The notes: generated by a model not told the origin, from the sequence alone. 64,000 nucleotides of DNA from Desulfobacterales bacterium (GCA_023143455.1 JAGLHT010000007.1:1-64000); one strand, 5' to 3'. Shown: positions 25,647-35,159, counted from the stretch's first letter. Numbers and translations: made by a program.

Positions 25647-25837
25647 ATGACAAGTAATATTATTATTTTTCTGATACCCATTACTCTTCTTACTTTAACA
25701 CCTGGCGTGGATACTATGCTGGTTATCCGAAACACTTCCCGGGGTGGGGATGGTGGGATGGATCAACAACAAGCCTGGGTGCAATAACTGGAATTGTAAT
25801 GATGATTTTTGGTGCGGGTTTACTTATTGACAATTAA
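25647..25837 (+). pseudogene. LysE/RhtB-family exporter, degraded
   Basis: The frame begins MTSNIIIFLIPITLLTLTPG and continues VDTMLVIRNTSRGG, the classic first-helix and TPGP/R.... pattern of LysE/RhtB amino-acid exporters. Coding then shifts: W(I)TTSLGAITG-like and FGAGLLID pieces appear in other frames before a stop at 25837. Most of the ~205-residue protein is deleted and at least one frameshift is present. It lies between the VWA gene and the EEP hydrolase gene and has no function now. Confidence 0.75.
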
Positions 25838-25854
25838 AGGAAGAATTCATCACC

Positions 25855-26901
25855 ATGAAAAAATTTATTAAAACCTTTTTCTCAATTATACTTGTCGGTG
25901 TTTTTATTTTTGCATTTTTTCTTGTTTATTCAACTCTATCAGATTACAAGCCAGAACCTGAGATTATCATCTACAAAGGCCAGGTCGAAAACAAAATTCC
26001 TATAAATGAAAAACTTGATTTTATGTTATGGAACATAGGCTATAGCGGATTAAGCAAAGATATGGACTTTTTCTATGATGGTGGAAAAAATGTAAGGCCG
26101 ACAAGAAAGGTTTTAAAAGAAAACTTGTCTAAAATAAAAACTTTTATCAAGGAACAAAACCAGACTGAGTTTTTTCTTTTTCAGGAAGTTGATGTTAACT
26201 CCAAAAGAAGTTATGGCACAAATCAATATAATGAAATAAAAAAGCTTTTTCCTGAGTATCATACAAGCTTTGGAAAAAATTATGATGTGAATTTTATACC
26301 TGTTCCTGTAAAAACCCCCATGGGCAAAGTTGTATCCGGTTTGCAAACACTTTCAGCATATAAACCCGAATTGGTTGTAAGACATTCTTTCCCTGGAAAT
26401 TATTCTTGGCCCCAAGGACTATTTATGCTTGACAGATGCTTTCTTGTAAACAAATACCCTGTAGAAAACAATAAACAACTTATAGTAATAAATACTCATA
26501 ACTCAGCTTATGATGATGGAAATTTAAGAAAAGGCCAAATGGAATATCTCAGAAACTATCTTACCATGGAATATAAAAAGGGCAATTACATTATAGTTGG
26601 AGGTGACTGGAATCAATGCCCTCCTGATTTCAAGCCTGATTTTAAAGACAATATAATGGACAACACTACCCGCATGGATATTAAGAAAGATTTCTTGCCC
26701 AGCTGGAAATGGTTATACCAAAATAAAATTCCAACAAACCGAAGAGTTGACATACCTTATTCTAAAGGCAAGACACTCACTACAGTAATTGATTTTTTCC
26801 TTGTTTCACCAAATATTGAAACAATTGAGCTTAAAGGGATCAATCTGGATTTTGAAAACTCAGATCACAATCCTGTAAAGCTTTCAATAGTTTTAAACTA
26901 A
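25855..26901 (+). CDS. Membrane-anchored endonuclease/exonuclease/phosphatase-family hydrolase
   Basis: A 348-aa protein with an uncleaved N-terminal helix (residues ~5-27) and an EEP-fold domain outside the membrane. Conserved stations: MLWNIGYSG, FLFQEVDVN (metal-binding Glu), VINTHNSAYDDG, VGGDWNQCPPD and SDHNPVKL at the end (catalytic His). The family includes Mg-dependent nucleases, sphingomyelinases and inositol-phosphatases; the substrate here cannot be told. The closing helix-and-strand DHNPV is complete, so the gene is intact. It converges on the PurF-like gene with a 7-base gap. Confidence 0.8.
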   Translation: MKKFIKTFFSIILVGVFIFAFFLVYSTLSDYKPEPEIIIYKGQVENKIPINEKLDFMLWNIGYSGLSKDMDFFYDGGKNVRPTRKVLKENLSKIKTFIKEQNQTEFFLFQEVDVNSKRSYGTNQYNEIKKLFPEYHTSFGKNYDVNFIPVPVKTPMGKVVSGLQTLSAYKPELVVRHSFPGNYSWPQGLFMLDRCFLVNKYPVENNKQLIVINTHNSAYDDGNLRKGQMEYLRNYLTMEYKKGNYIIVGGDWNQCPPDFKPDFKDNIMDNTTRMDIKKDFLPSWKWLYQNKIPTNRRVDIPYSKGKTLTTVIDFFLVSPNIETIELKGINLDFENSDHNPVKLSIVLN

Positions 26902-26908
26902 TTTATTT

Positions 26909-28312
26909 TCAATAATAGCTTGAACCATCCCAGCAGTGGGTGCAGAGCTTTTCCTTGGGCAGTCCTATCGCTGCCACAAGGTCTTCAATTCTTTGAAACT
27001 TTAGAGTTGTAAGGTCAAGATGCTCTCTTATTTTTTCAATCATTTCAAAGTTTTTCAAAGATCCTGATTTTGCGTATTCTTCAAGGTTTTTATCCTCTTT
27101 TCCCTCAATTTTCAAAATCATCTTTCTGCCGATAAGATCAAGGGTTGAACGGGATTGTGAAAAATTTAAAAACTCACATGGATAAATTAAAGTAGGACAT
27201 GCCGGACGCATATGCACCTCTTTTGCACCACATTCATACAAAAGGTGAACATTATCTTTAAGCTGAGTACCCCGAACAATTGAATCTTCACAAAAAAGAA
27301 TTTTTTTATCTTTAATAACCTCTTTTACAGGAATAAGTTTCATCTTTGCGACAATATCCCTTACTTCCTGACTTTGTGGCATGAAACTTCTTGGCCATGT
27401 TGGAGTATATTTAACAAACGGTCTTTTATATCTTGCTCGTTTTGCATTAGCATAACCTATTGCATGACCTATTCCTGAATCCGGGATACCTGCAACAAAA
27501 TCAATTTCAACATCATCGTTTTTCGCAAGAGCTTTCCCACTGTTATAACGAACATCTTCAACATTAATTCCTTCATATGTTGAAGCAGGATAACCATAAT
27601 AAACCCACAAAAATGAACAAACTTGCATTTTATTACCCGGTTTTTTTAATTGTTCACACCCATCAGGGGTTAATAAAACAATTTCCCCGGGACCTGTTTC
27701 CTTTTCAACTTCATACCCCAAATTAGGAAAAGCACAACTTTCAGAGGTTGCTGCAAAACCTTGATCTTTTTTACCAATGACAAGTGGAGTTCTACCAAGC
27801 TTATCCCTTGCTGCATAAATACCCTTGTCTGAAAGCAAAAGCATTGTACAGGAGCCTTTAATGGAGTCCTGAGCATGGGTAATACCTTCCTCAAAACTCG
27901 CTTTTTCGCTGATAAGCATGGCAACAAGTTCTGTTGGATTTATTCCTATATTGCTTATTTCTGAAAAACTCTTTTTTTGTAAAAAGAATTTTTTAGAAAG
28001 CTCTTCAAGATTATTAATTTTAGAAACAGTAGTCAGTCCAAAGGTTCCTAAATGAGAGCTCATGAGGATGGGCTGATTTTCATTATCACTGATAACTCCA
28101 ATCCCAGTTTGTCCATGAAGAAAGGGAAGTTCTGATTCAAATTTAGTCCTGAAGTAAGAACTCTCAAGGGAGTGAATTTTCCTTGTTATCCCATCAGAGT
28201 TTAAAACAGCAAGCCCACCTCTTCTCGTTCCAAGATGGGAAAGATAATCTGTTCCGTAAAACAAATCAGTAACACAGTCATCTTTTACTGCACATCCAAA
28301 TATCCCGCCCAT
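26909..28312 (-). CDS. PurF-like amidophosphoribosyltransferase paralogue without glutaminase nucleophile
   Basis: A 467-aa protein with the PurF layout: N-terminal class-II glutamine amidotransferase domain, then a type-I phosphoribosyltransferase domain with PRPP loop ILFCEDSIVRGTQ (338-350). It ends LCTHCWDGSSYY, like PurF proteins. It begins MGGIFG where active PurF has MCGI; Cys1 of the mature enzyme is replaced by Gly. The HNG oxyanion motif reads SHLGTFG. Glutamine hydrolysis should therefore be lost, leaving ammonia-dependent phosphoribosylamine synthesis or another role. I infer that a normal purF lies elsewhere. Confidence 0.8.
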   Translation of the reverse strand: MGGIFGCAVKDDCVTDLFYGTDYLSHLGTRRGGLAVLNSDGITRKIHSLESSYFRTKFESELPFLHGQTGIGVISDNENQPILMSSHLGTFGLTTVSKINNLEELSKKFFLQKKSFSEISNIGINPTELVAMLISEKASFEEGITHAQDSIKGSCTMLLLSDKGIYAARDKLGRTPLVIGKKDQGFAATSESCAFPNLGYEVEKETGPGEIVLLTPDGCEQLKKPGNKMQVCSFLWVYYGYPASTYEGINVEDVRYNSGKALAKNDDVEIDFVAGIPDSGIGHAIGYANAKRARYKRPFVKYTPTWPRSFMPQSQEVRDIVAKMKLIPVKEVIKDKKILFCEDSIVRGTQLKDNVHLLYECGAKEVHMRPACPTLIYPCEFLNFSQSRSTLDLIGRKMILKIEGKEDKNLEEYAKSGSLKNFEMIEKIREHLDLTTLKFQRIEDLVAAIGLPKEKLCTHCWDGSSYY

Positions 28313-28413
28313 ATAAACTCCTTATATTATAAATAATGTAACATGGTTTACAACTAAGTTACAAAAAATATAATCTAACAAATATTGATATTATTTCAAC
28401 CTTTTTTAAAGTT

Positions 28414-29292
28414 TTAAGTCTTGGACTTTCTTAATGTTAAATAAATATTCCCGCTAAAAATTAACATGGCTCCGACCCAGCCTAAAAATGAAAGCGCGGG
28501 ATCAGAAACAATAAAAGGTCCTAAAATCGCAGCCAGAAGAATTCTGGTGGACGATATTATGCCTCCTTCAATAGCTGTAACATATTTGAACCCAATAGTT
28601 ATCAGATACTGGCCTGCTATACTAAAAAATGTACAAATAAGAAGGTACTTTAGTGTGTTTGCATCAGGAACATACATTTCATTATAAAAAATCGATATTA
28701 TGACTATACTGCCAAGCCCGAATAGAAAAAAAAGTATTGTCTCGGTATCATTCTCTTTGCGGCACAGATTAAGATAAATTATTGCTACAGCAGCACTTAT
28801 TCCTGAAGCAAGTGCCCACAAACTATCAAAATTGAAACTCATTTTGCTGGGCTCAAGAATCAACCAGACTCCTGCAAAAGATGCCAAAACGATAATTATA
28901 GAAATAATATCTCGCTGATCCTTTAAATAAAACCATGAAATTACTGCAATAAAAATAGGATATGTCATATTCAATATATTTGCCTGGGCCACAGAAGTTA
29001 AAGTAGTTCCTTTAAAAAAACAATAAACTGCAACACAATTTGCAAGAGTTCTGCCAATAAGGTATTTATATTTTCTTGGTTTAACTGGTTGCTTTTTTAT
29101 TAACATTACCAACGCTACTGCAAGAAAACCTGCAAAAAATCGGACAAAAACAAAAAAAGACGGGGCAATGGTTAAGCCAGACATTATGGACCATTTAACA
29201 ACACAAGTTGCGAGATAAAAAAAGAATGCCGATCCAAAAATAGCAATACATCCTAATAGTGCTCTAAAATTTATCCTTAAATCTTTATTCAA
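28414..29292 (-). CDS. EamA/DMT-family transporter
   Basis: A 292-aa integral membrane protein with about ten hydrophobic helices in two EamA repeats (about 14-140 and 155-285). It has the family signatures GRTLANCVAVYCFFKGT, ANILNMTYPIFIAVISWF and, in the second repeat, ISSTRILLAAILGPFI. Members export metabolites or amino acids; the substrate is unknown. It lies 100 bases upstream of the PurF-like gene on the same strand and may share its transcript. Confidence 0.85.
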   Translation of the reverse strand: MNKDLRINFRALLGCIAIFGSAFFFYLATCVVKWSIMSGLTIAPSFFVFVRFFAGFLAVALVMLIKKQPVKPRKYKYLIGRTLANCVAVYCFFKGTTLTSVAQANILNMTYPIFIAVISWFYLKDQRDIISIIIVLASFAGVWLILEPSKMSFNFDSLWALASGISAAVAIIYLNLCRKENDTETILFFLFGLGSIVIISIFYNEMYVPDANTLKYLLICTFFSIAGQYLITIGFKYVTAIEGGIISSTRILLAAILGPFIVSDPALSFLGWVGAMLIFSGNIYLTLRKSKT

Positions 29293-29424
29293 TTTTACTT
29301 ACCTTTGTACAATAAGAAAAATAATCGAAATTCTGTATACGCCTTTGATATTAAAAAAGCAAGAACATGGTCTTGACAATTATTTGTTTTTGCTTCATTA
29401 ATTAAAAAAAAAGGAGCAATAAAA

Positions 29425-29814
29425 ATGATTGGAGAAACACAGCATTATCAGGTACGGATTTTTTACGAAGATACTGATCATTCAGGTGTGGTTTACCATG
29501 CAAATTATTTAAAATATTTTGAACGTGCAAGAGAAGATTATCTAGGATATCAACAACTTATTGATCTTGGAAAAGAAGGAATTGGTTTTGCTGTATATAA
29601 AGCAGAATTGAGTTATAATGAAGGGGCTGTTTTTGGGGATGTCCTCCAAATCAGAAGTACAGCTCAATTTGATGGCGATTACAGAATGATTTTCCATCAT
29701 GAAGCGTGGAGGGAAGACAGCAACAAAGCTGCTGTTATAGCTGATATTCAACTTGTCTGCTTAAACAGAACAAAAAAACTTCTAAAAATTAGTGACCTTG
29801 ATATTTTTAAATAG
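29425..29814 (+). CDS. Acyl-CoA thioesterase, YbgC/4-hydroxybenzoyl-CoA type
   Basis: A 129-aa hot-dog-fold thioesterase. The active-site block YEDTDHSGVVYHANYLKYFE carries the conserved Asp of the 4HBT family. The protein is the usual length for YbgC. It hydrolyses short-chain acyl-CoA or aryl-CoA esters. A Tol-Pal link is unlikely as no tol genes are near. RBS AAAGGAGC precedes ATG 29425, and a TTGACA (29373-29378) lies 46 bases upstream. It converges on the large hybrid kinase. Confidence 0.85.
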   Translation: MIGETQHYQVRIFYEDTDHSGVVYHANYLKYFERAREDYLGYQQLIDLGKEGIGFAVYKAELSYNEGAVFGDVLQIRSTAQFDGDYRMIFHHEAWREDSNKAAVIADIQLVCLNRTKKLLKISDLDIFK

Positions 29815-29837
29815 CAAAGCAAATAGATATCAGCGCT

Positions 29838-32800
29838 TTACTTTATAGGCAGTGCTCTTTCAAGTAATTCATTTATGCTGTCCATATATTCTATATTTCG
29901 ACATGGTTTTGACAAATGATCAATATTAGCATCTTTTTGTTTTAATTCCTTTATGGACTCTAAAAATTCTATGTTCCCTGAGATAAAAAGCATTGGAATG
30001 GTTTTATTTGTTTTTCTTATATGATTATATACATCCATTCCACTAATAATTCCCGGAAGGACATAATCAAGGCTTACGAAATCATATGTATTTCTTTCAA
30101 ACAAGTCTATTGCAACCTTTCCGTTATTTGCTGTATCTACTTTGTTATTAAAGGGTTTTTGCGTTAATATTCTGTATTGTATATCTGATATTGCTTGTTC
30201 ATCCTCTACAAGAAGAATATGTTTTTCAAATTGTAATTTCGATTTACAAATTTCTGCTTTTTCTGTCTCTGTTAATTCTTTTTTTATAATAGGCATACTA
30301 ATTGTAAATTTTGTACCTGCGCCAAATTTCGACTCAACAGAAATATTACCCTTGTGCTGCTCAATATATTTTTTTACGTTAGACATGCCATAACCTGTCC
30401 CTCGAATGTTTTTAATATAAGAATCGTCTATATCTTTATTCCCTTTCAGAGTAAAAGAAGGCATATAGATATTTTCCAGATGCTTTTGAGGTATTCCACA
30501 CCCGTTATCTTCGATTTCAAAGTAGATATTATCATCAAGGTAGTATGTACGAAATGTTATTTTAGGATTTTTAACTCTACTTAAAGCATGAATTGAATTT
30601 TGCACAAGGTTTATCAGGGCATGGTCAATCATACCAGAATCAGCAAGCAGTTCTGGCAGACCTTGTTTATATTCCTTTATCAATTCAATTCCCTCAAGAT
30701 CTTTTTTCAACAGGTCTATAACAAGATCAATTTTTTCAGTAATTCTAAAAAACTCCTGTTTAATCTCCTGGCTTTTGGCAAATGCGACCAAGTTTTTTGT
30801 TAAATTTTTACCCCTTATAGTTTGTTCAAATATCAATTCAAATGTTTTTTTGATTCCAGGATCATTACAGTCCATCAAAGAAAGCTCTGCGTTGCCCATT
30901 ATAACACCTAAGATATTATTAAAATCATGGGCCATATTTCCTGCTATCTGTCCAACCAGAGCATGTTTTTCCTGCTCTGATGCATATTTCTGAGCTTTTA
31001 TTTTTTCTTTTTCTGCCTGCCTTCGCTCTGTAATATCCGTACCTATACTCAACACCTCTACATCACCTGTTGACTCATTCTCATAGACCTTGTTTGCCCA
31101 TGCCACCCAAAAGCGTTGCCCATTCTTACATATATTTTCATTGATATTGTACTCGTACTTCTTGGGATTAGTACAAATATCGACCATTAAAGGACGCAAG
31201 TCTCTACCGGTTGACTCTGTCACAGGGACTATTGTGCCAATTACGTGCTTGCCAAGTATTTCATTTCTGGAATACCCGAAAAAATTTACTGCAAATTCAT
31301 TAAAATATGTTATACACCCATCTCTGTTCCAGCGTATAATGGCTGTGTTAGCATTTTCTACCAATAGTCGATAATTTCTTTCACTTTTCTTTAAAGCATC
31401 TTCAGCCACCTTGCGTTCTGTAATATCCATTCCAATACTCAAAACACCTTCAACATTTCCAGACATATCTCGTAAGACATTGTTATTCCAACTTATCAGC
31501 CGTTCCATGCCGCTTTTCAGCACAATGTGGTTTTCATATTGTGCTATTTCTGGCATATTTTTGAGTACTTTAATAAAAACCTTTGGAATGCTTTCCTTAT
31601 CTCTAAGTGGAATGAAAAGGTCAAACCAGTTCCTTCCAATAACATCATCTTTTTTATATCCGGTCAATTCTTCTGCATATTTATTAAAGGCTTTGATAGT
31701 AGCCGAAGAATCCAGAGTCAACACAATTGTATTAGCGGTTTCCAGAAGGTTTTCAGCAAATACTTTTGTAGTAGTCAGCTCTATATTTTTTGCCTGTAAC
31801 TCTTCATTAAGTGCCAAGAGTTCTTCATTGCTTGATTCTAATTCCTCCTTGGCAGCTTCCATTTCCTCGTTAACGCTCTGTAGTTCTTCGTTGGTTGACT
31901 GAACTTCTTCATTGGCAGCCCACAGTTCCTGATTAACCTCATCTTTTTCTTCAATAATTGATTGCAAATGCTCCTTTGTTAACTGAAGTTCCTGTTTGAG
32001 GCGTGATAGTTCGCTATCAGCGTGCTCCCTATGTTCATTAATGCTTGTTTCCAAAACGTGTGGTTGTTCCGACTCTTCGAACAAAATGAGATAATTTATT
32101 TCACTTGTGACTGTATCTGGGATAGGAATAACAGTAATATCAGCAGTTATAGCTTTGCTATTCTGCTTAAACCTGACATTTTTCTTCCTGACCTTTGTTT
32201 TTTTCTTTTTTACTTCTTCCAGGGCAACATAGAGATCAGGCATCAAGCCTTCTCCCACCATTTTAGATAATTTAAGACTTGCCTCACCACTTACAGGCCC
32301 CAGATAAGGAAATATATGTCCGATAAATTGCCGAATATGCATATTATTGTCAATGAGCACACCTGGCGGGGCATAGTTCTCAATAAGAACATCATTAATT
32401 TGCTGATTGGTTTTAGCTAGATTCATTTTCCCTATTGATTTGCCAGGCATGCCCTTAGTTGTATCTGTCAGTTTTGTCAAGTTTAAAAAGGTTTGATAAA
32501 TGGGAAAGTTATAATCTGGCTTAATGCTGGAAAACCTTTTTTTATATAAATTAGCTTTTTGATCCACAACATCAAAAAATTGAGGGAATCTCCCCATTGT
32601 CTCTGATGTTCCAAGGAGCAGAAAACCTGATGGTTTAAGAGAAAAATGAAAAAGAGGGATCGCTGTTTCTTGAAAAGCCACATCAAAATATATAAGCACA
32701 TTCCTGCAACTCACCAGGTCAATATGAGAAAAGGGTGGGTCTTGGGTGATGTTCTGAACAGCAAACACACACATTTCCCGGATATGTTTGGTAACTTTTA

Positions 32801-33419
32801 AACCCTCAGATGTTTTGTCAAAAAATTTTTCCAGCCTTTCTTGGGAAACCTCTTGTGTAATCCTGTCAGGATACAATCCAACACGTGCCTTGAAAATATG
32901 TCTCTCAACAATGTCTGTACCAAAAAACTGTATAGTGGCTTTTGATTTACTTTCTTCAAGATATTCATAAAGGCATATAGCCAGCGAATAAACCTCCTCC
33001 CCTGTGGAACATCCTGGAACCCAGATCCTAATGGGTGTTTTGACAGATCGATCCTTTATAATTTGCGGGTATATATTTTTTTTAAGTACATCAAAAATAT
33101 GGGGGTCTCGGAAAAATTTAGTATAGAAAAGCAATAAATCATCATGGAGCTGTTCAACTTCTGCTGTGTTGGTCATAAGATAGCCAAGATAGCCAACATA
33201 ACTAAAATATTTACACATAGTCATGCGCCTTGACATTCTCCTCAAAATAGTTGTGTGGCGATAATGAGAAAAATCAACCCGGGAAGATTTAAGAAGGAGT
33301 GCAAAAATACCTTCAAGCGCTTTTTGCTCTTCTGGACCTACAGGAAGGAAGCTATCTGTTTCTGAAGAAACCACGCTTGCAGAATGTTTCTTTATCTTTG
33401 ACTCTTTTTTCTTTACCAT
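29838..33419 (-). CDS. CheR-PAS-PAS-histidine kinase-receiver hybrid
   Basis: A 1193-aa cytoplasmic protein. Residues ~32-295 are a CheR methyltransferase with AdoMet motif PGCSTGEEVYS (135-145) and SCRNVLIYF (237-245). A linker follows, then a long coiled coil (~460-555, repeated NEEL/SxNEE units). Two PAS domains lie at ~556-670 and 680-800, each ending in the typical DITER turn. The kinase has H831 in MAHDFNNILG, an N-box and G-box HATPase region, and a C-terminal receiver with D1118. It resembles CheB-CheR fusion kinases without the CheB methylesterase. It probably modulates a chemosensory or stress pathway. No transmembrane segment; start ATG after GAGGAGA. Confidence 0.88.
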   Translation of the reverse strand: MVKKKESKIKKHSASVVSSETDSFLPVGPEEQKALEGIFALLLKSSRVDFSHYRHTTILRRMSRRMTMCKYFSYVGYLGYLMTNTAEVEQLHDDLLLFYTKFFRDPHIFDVLKKNIYPQIIKDRSVKTPIRIWVPGCSTGEEVYSLAICLYEYLEESKSKATIQFFGTDIVERHIFKARVGLYPDRITQEVSQERLEKFFDKTSEGLKVTKHIREMCVFAVQNITQDPPFSHIDLVSCRNVLIYFDVAFQETAIPLFHFSLKPSGFLLLGTSETMGRFPQFFDVVDQKANLYKKRFSSIKPDYNFPIYQTFLNLTKLTDTTKGMPGKSIGKMNLAKTNQQINDVLIENYAPPGVLIDNNMHIRQFIGHIFPYLGPVSGEASLKLSKMVGEGLMPDLYVALEEVKKKKTKVRKKNVRFKQNSKAITADITVIPIPDTVTSEINYLILFEESEQPHVLETSINEHREHADSELSRLKQELQLTKEHLQSIIEEKDEVNQELWAANEEVQSTNEELQSVNEEMEAAKEELESSNEELLALNEELQAKNIELTTTKVFAENLLETANTIVLTLDSSATIKAFNKYAEELTGYKKDDVIGRNWFDLFIPLRDKESIPKVFIKVLKNMPEIAQYENHIVLKSGMERLISWNNNVLRDMSGNVEGVLSIGMDITERKVAEDALKKSERNYRLLVENANTAIIRWNRDGCITYFNEFAVNFFGYSRNEILGKHVIGTIVPVTESTGRDLRPLMVDICTNPKKYEYNINENICKNGQRFWVAWANKVYENESTGDVEVLSIGTDITERRQAEKEKIKAQKYASEQEKHALVGQIAGNMAHDFNNILGVIMGNAELSLMDCNDPGIKKTFELIFEQTIRGKNLTKNLVAFAKSQEIKQEFFRITEKIDLVIDLLKKDLEGIELIKEYKQGLPELLADSGMIDHALINLVQNSIHALSRVKNPKITFRTYYLDDNIYFEIEDNGCGIPQKHLENIYMPSFTLKGNKDIDDSYIKNIRGTGYGMSNVKKYIEQHKGNISVESKFGAGTKFTISMPIIKKELTETEKAEICKSKLQFEKHILLVEDEQAISDIQYRILTQKPFNNKVDTANNGKVAIDLFERNTYDFVSLDYVLPGIISGMDVYNHIRKTNKTIPMLFISGNIEFLESIKELKQKDANIDHLSKPCRNIEYMDSINELLERALPIK

Positions 33420-33575
33420 TCAATTCTCCTCTCATTTCAACGAAACGTTTTGCACATGTAGAAGGACGGCTTAACTATTATTTTAAAAGCCATATCAATG
33501 TTTTTAATAATAGTCAATATAGCTATCCACGTTCCAGCAATTTTCGAGTAAGGGGAAACAAAAGGTTAGTAATGT

Positions 33576-34253
33576 TTAATCATTGCAAAGGGCTTCTGAA
33601 GAAAAGTCTTTGCCATATTTTTCAAGATTTTTAAAATAAAGCGGATATGCTTCCTTTGATGCATTCATGATTCTGTCAAAAGGAAGATCTGCAAAATGCC
33701 CGTGGTCCTTTACATACTCCATGTGCTTGCTGCCTTTAGTGTTGAATTCATGAAAAATTGAATCAGACTCACCGTCGAATTCAAGGGGTTTGATATTGGC
33801 TTTTGTGCACAGGCTCAGGTCAAATGCAGGTGTGGCTTTTACCCATTTTTTATTCAGATACAACTCAACAAATCCATGGTAGACAAACACATCTGTCTCC
33901 ATAAGAGCCATCAGTCTTTTAGAGTTTATATGATTTTTCACATCAGCCAAGCCCAGACGCGCAGGTATTTGCTGACTCCGTGCCAATGCTATCAATACAA
34001 CTGCTTTGGCTACACAATATCCAAATTTTCTTTTTAAAACCGTGCTTGCAATCATGCAAGTACGGGAATCATCCATCGAGTATGGATCATATTTAATGCC
34101 ATCTCTGACAGCATAATAGAGTTTAATCGACTTTTTTACAGGATCAGCTTCATTGTGACATAGCTCTTTGGCAAAAATTTTTATAATACTTGAGTCGCTG
34201 TCAATATAAAAAGTTGGTTCAAGATATTTTTTAAAATGATCCCTTTCAAGCAT
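33576..34253 (-). CDS. Transglutaminase-like cysteine protease-fold protein
   Basis: A 225-aa soluble protein with a transglutaminase core: catalytic C80 in KFGYCVAKA, H126 in YHGFVELYL and D145 in TPAFDLSL, in the family order and spacing. No signal peptide is seen. Members act as transglutaminases, proteases or peptide N-glycanases, so the reaction is uncertain. It lies alone, 156 bases downstream (on the minus strand) of no obvious operon partner. Confidence 0.8.
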   Translation of the reverse strand: MLERDHFKKYLEPTFYIDSDSSIIKIFAKELCHNEADPVKKSIKLYYAVRDGIKYDPYSMDDSRTCMIASTVLKRKFGYCVAKAVVLIALARSQQIPARLGLADVKNHINSKRLMALMETDVFVYHGFVELYLNKKWVKATPAFDLSLCTKANIKPLEFDGESDSIFHEFNTKGSKHMEYVKDHGHFADLPFDRIMNASKEAYPLYFKNLEKYGKDFSSEALCND

Positions 34254-34385
34254 TAGTGATACCCTTTTAAAAATTAATGTACAATTTTAATCTTAACACA
34301 CTCAGGCAATATTAAAGCTTATTTATAAACATTCTGTCAATATAATTATTGTACGCTTAAACCTTTGACTGAGGGAGAATAAAAG

Positions 34386-34423
34386 AAAAGCCCGGAACAT
34401 GATCGCATCATTCCGGGCTTTTT
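34386..34423 (-). terminator. Rho-independent terminator of the ZraP-like gene
   Basis: AAAAGCCCGGAA (34386-34397) and TTCCGGGCTTTT (34411-34422) form a perfect 12-bp stem with a 13-base loop. On the minus strand it is followed by a T-rich CTTTTCTTTT tail, 20 bases after the ZraP-like stop. The A-tract on one side and T-tract on the other make it usable in both directions. Confidence 0.85.
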
Positions 34424-34443
34424 AGGAGAGAATAGGTTAAATG

Positions 34444-34944
34444 CTAATTAACATATTGCCTGTAACCAGATCCGCCCTGGCAAGCATTTTGACCGCCTCT
34501 TTGTGAGTGTCGACCATAGCCTTGTCTGAACCCATTGCCCATTCCAAGCTCAGGAGATATTTTTTTGACACTTAACTGAAAATCAATTTGCTTGTTTCTT
34601 ATTTGTTTATGAAAATCAGTGATTTTCTCAGACAATTTATCAATTTTGTCCCGATCAGGATTTGATGTTTCCATGAGCATTCTCATTTCCTGCTGTTTTT
34701 GAAATTTTGCTGCTCTAAATTCATATGTTTCATCAATAAATTTCTGGCGAAGAGCTGAAAATTCATCCCTTTGCTTCTGGGACAGGTTGTTTAATGCATT
34801 TTGCCCTCCATATCCAGGACATTGTTGATTATAACCCATTCCCTGACCTTTACTCCTGTTTTTACCAGAGCCCTTTGCAAATGCACTTCCTGCAACAAGA
34901 GTAACCATAAGTATTGAGCTGATGATGATAATTGACTTTTTCAT
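34444..34944 (-). CDS. ZraP/Spy-like periplasmic chaperone or metal-binding protein
   Basis: A 166-aa protein with a clear signal peptide (MKKSIIIISSILMVTLVAG, cleavage after SAFA). Residues ~50-135 form the helical LTxxQ-type domain of Spy/CpxP/ZraP (LSQKQRDEFSALRQKFIDE and downstream ITDFHKQIRNKQ). The start and end are Gly/Gln/Cys-rich, and GNACQGGSGYRQ may bind metal. ZraP stabilises envelope proteins and buffers Zn. It diverges from a kinase/enhancer-binding-protein pair as zraP does from zraSR in enterobacteria, and it has its own sigma-54 promoter (35015-35030). Confidence 0.75.
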   Translation of the reverse strand: MKKSIIIISSILMVTLVAGSAFAKGSGKNRSKGQGMGYNQQCPGYGGQNALNNLSQKQRDEFSALRQKFIDETYEFRAAKFQKQQEMRMLMETSNPDRDKIDKLSEKITDFHKQIRNKQIDFQLSVKKISPELGMGNGFRQGYGRHSQRGGQNACQGGSGYRQYVN

Positions 34945-35014
34945 AATAACCTCCGTTTTCTATATTTTTAGTTTATTAACTGATCCTTTTGATCACTTGC
35001 TGGGATCTAAATAG

Positions 35015-35030
35015 AGCAAGTCGTGTGCCA
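35015..35030 (-). promoter_or_regulatory. Sigma-54 promoter of the ZraP-like gene
   Basis: On the minus strand TGGCACACGACTTGCT has GG and GC exactly 10 bases apart and matches the TGGCAC....TTGCT consensus nearly perfectly. It lies about 70 bases upstream of the ZraP-like start, with enhancer-like repeats 90-130 bases further upstream. Confidence 0.85.
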
Positions 35031-35117
35031 AAAAATAAAAAAACTATGTAACATACTGAGTTTATAATATATATTTGTACAATATGAAATATTTGTTTGA
35101 TATTTTATAATCTATAT

Positions 35118-35159
35118 TGTATAGTTTTTATACAGTTCATTGTATCCAGATGTATACAA
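35118..35159. promoter_or_regulatory. Shared enhancer-like repeats between divergent sigma-54 promoters
   Basis: Two TGTAT...ATACA dyads occur: TGTATAGTTTTTATACA (35118-35134) and TTGTATCCAGATGTATACAA (35140-35159), with a further CTGTATAA half-site just after. They lie about 90-140 bases from the minus promoter and 60-100 from the plus promoter, the usual range for enhancer-binding-protein sites. I infer binding of the ZraR-like protein encoded at 37092. Confidence 0.55.
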
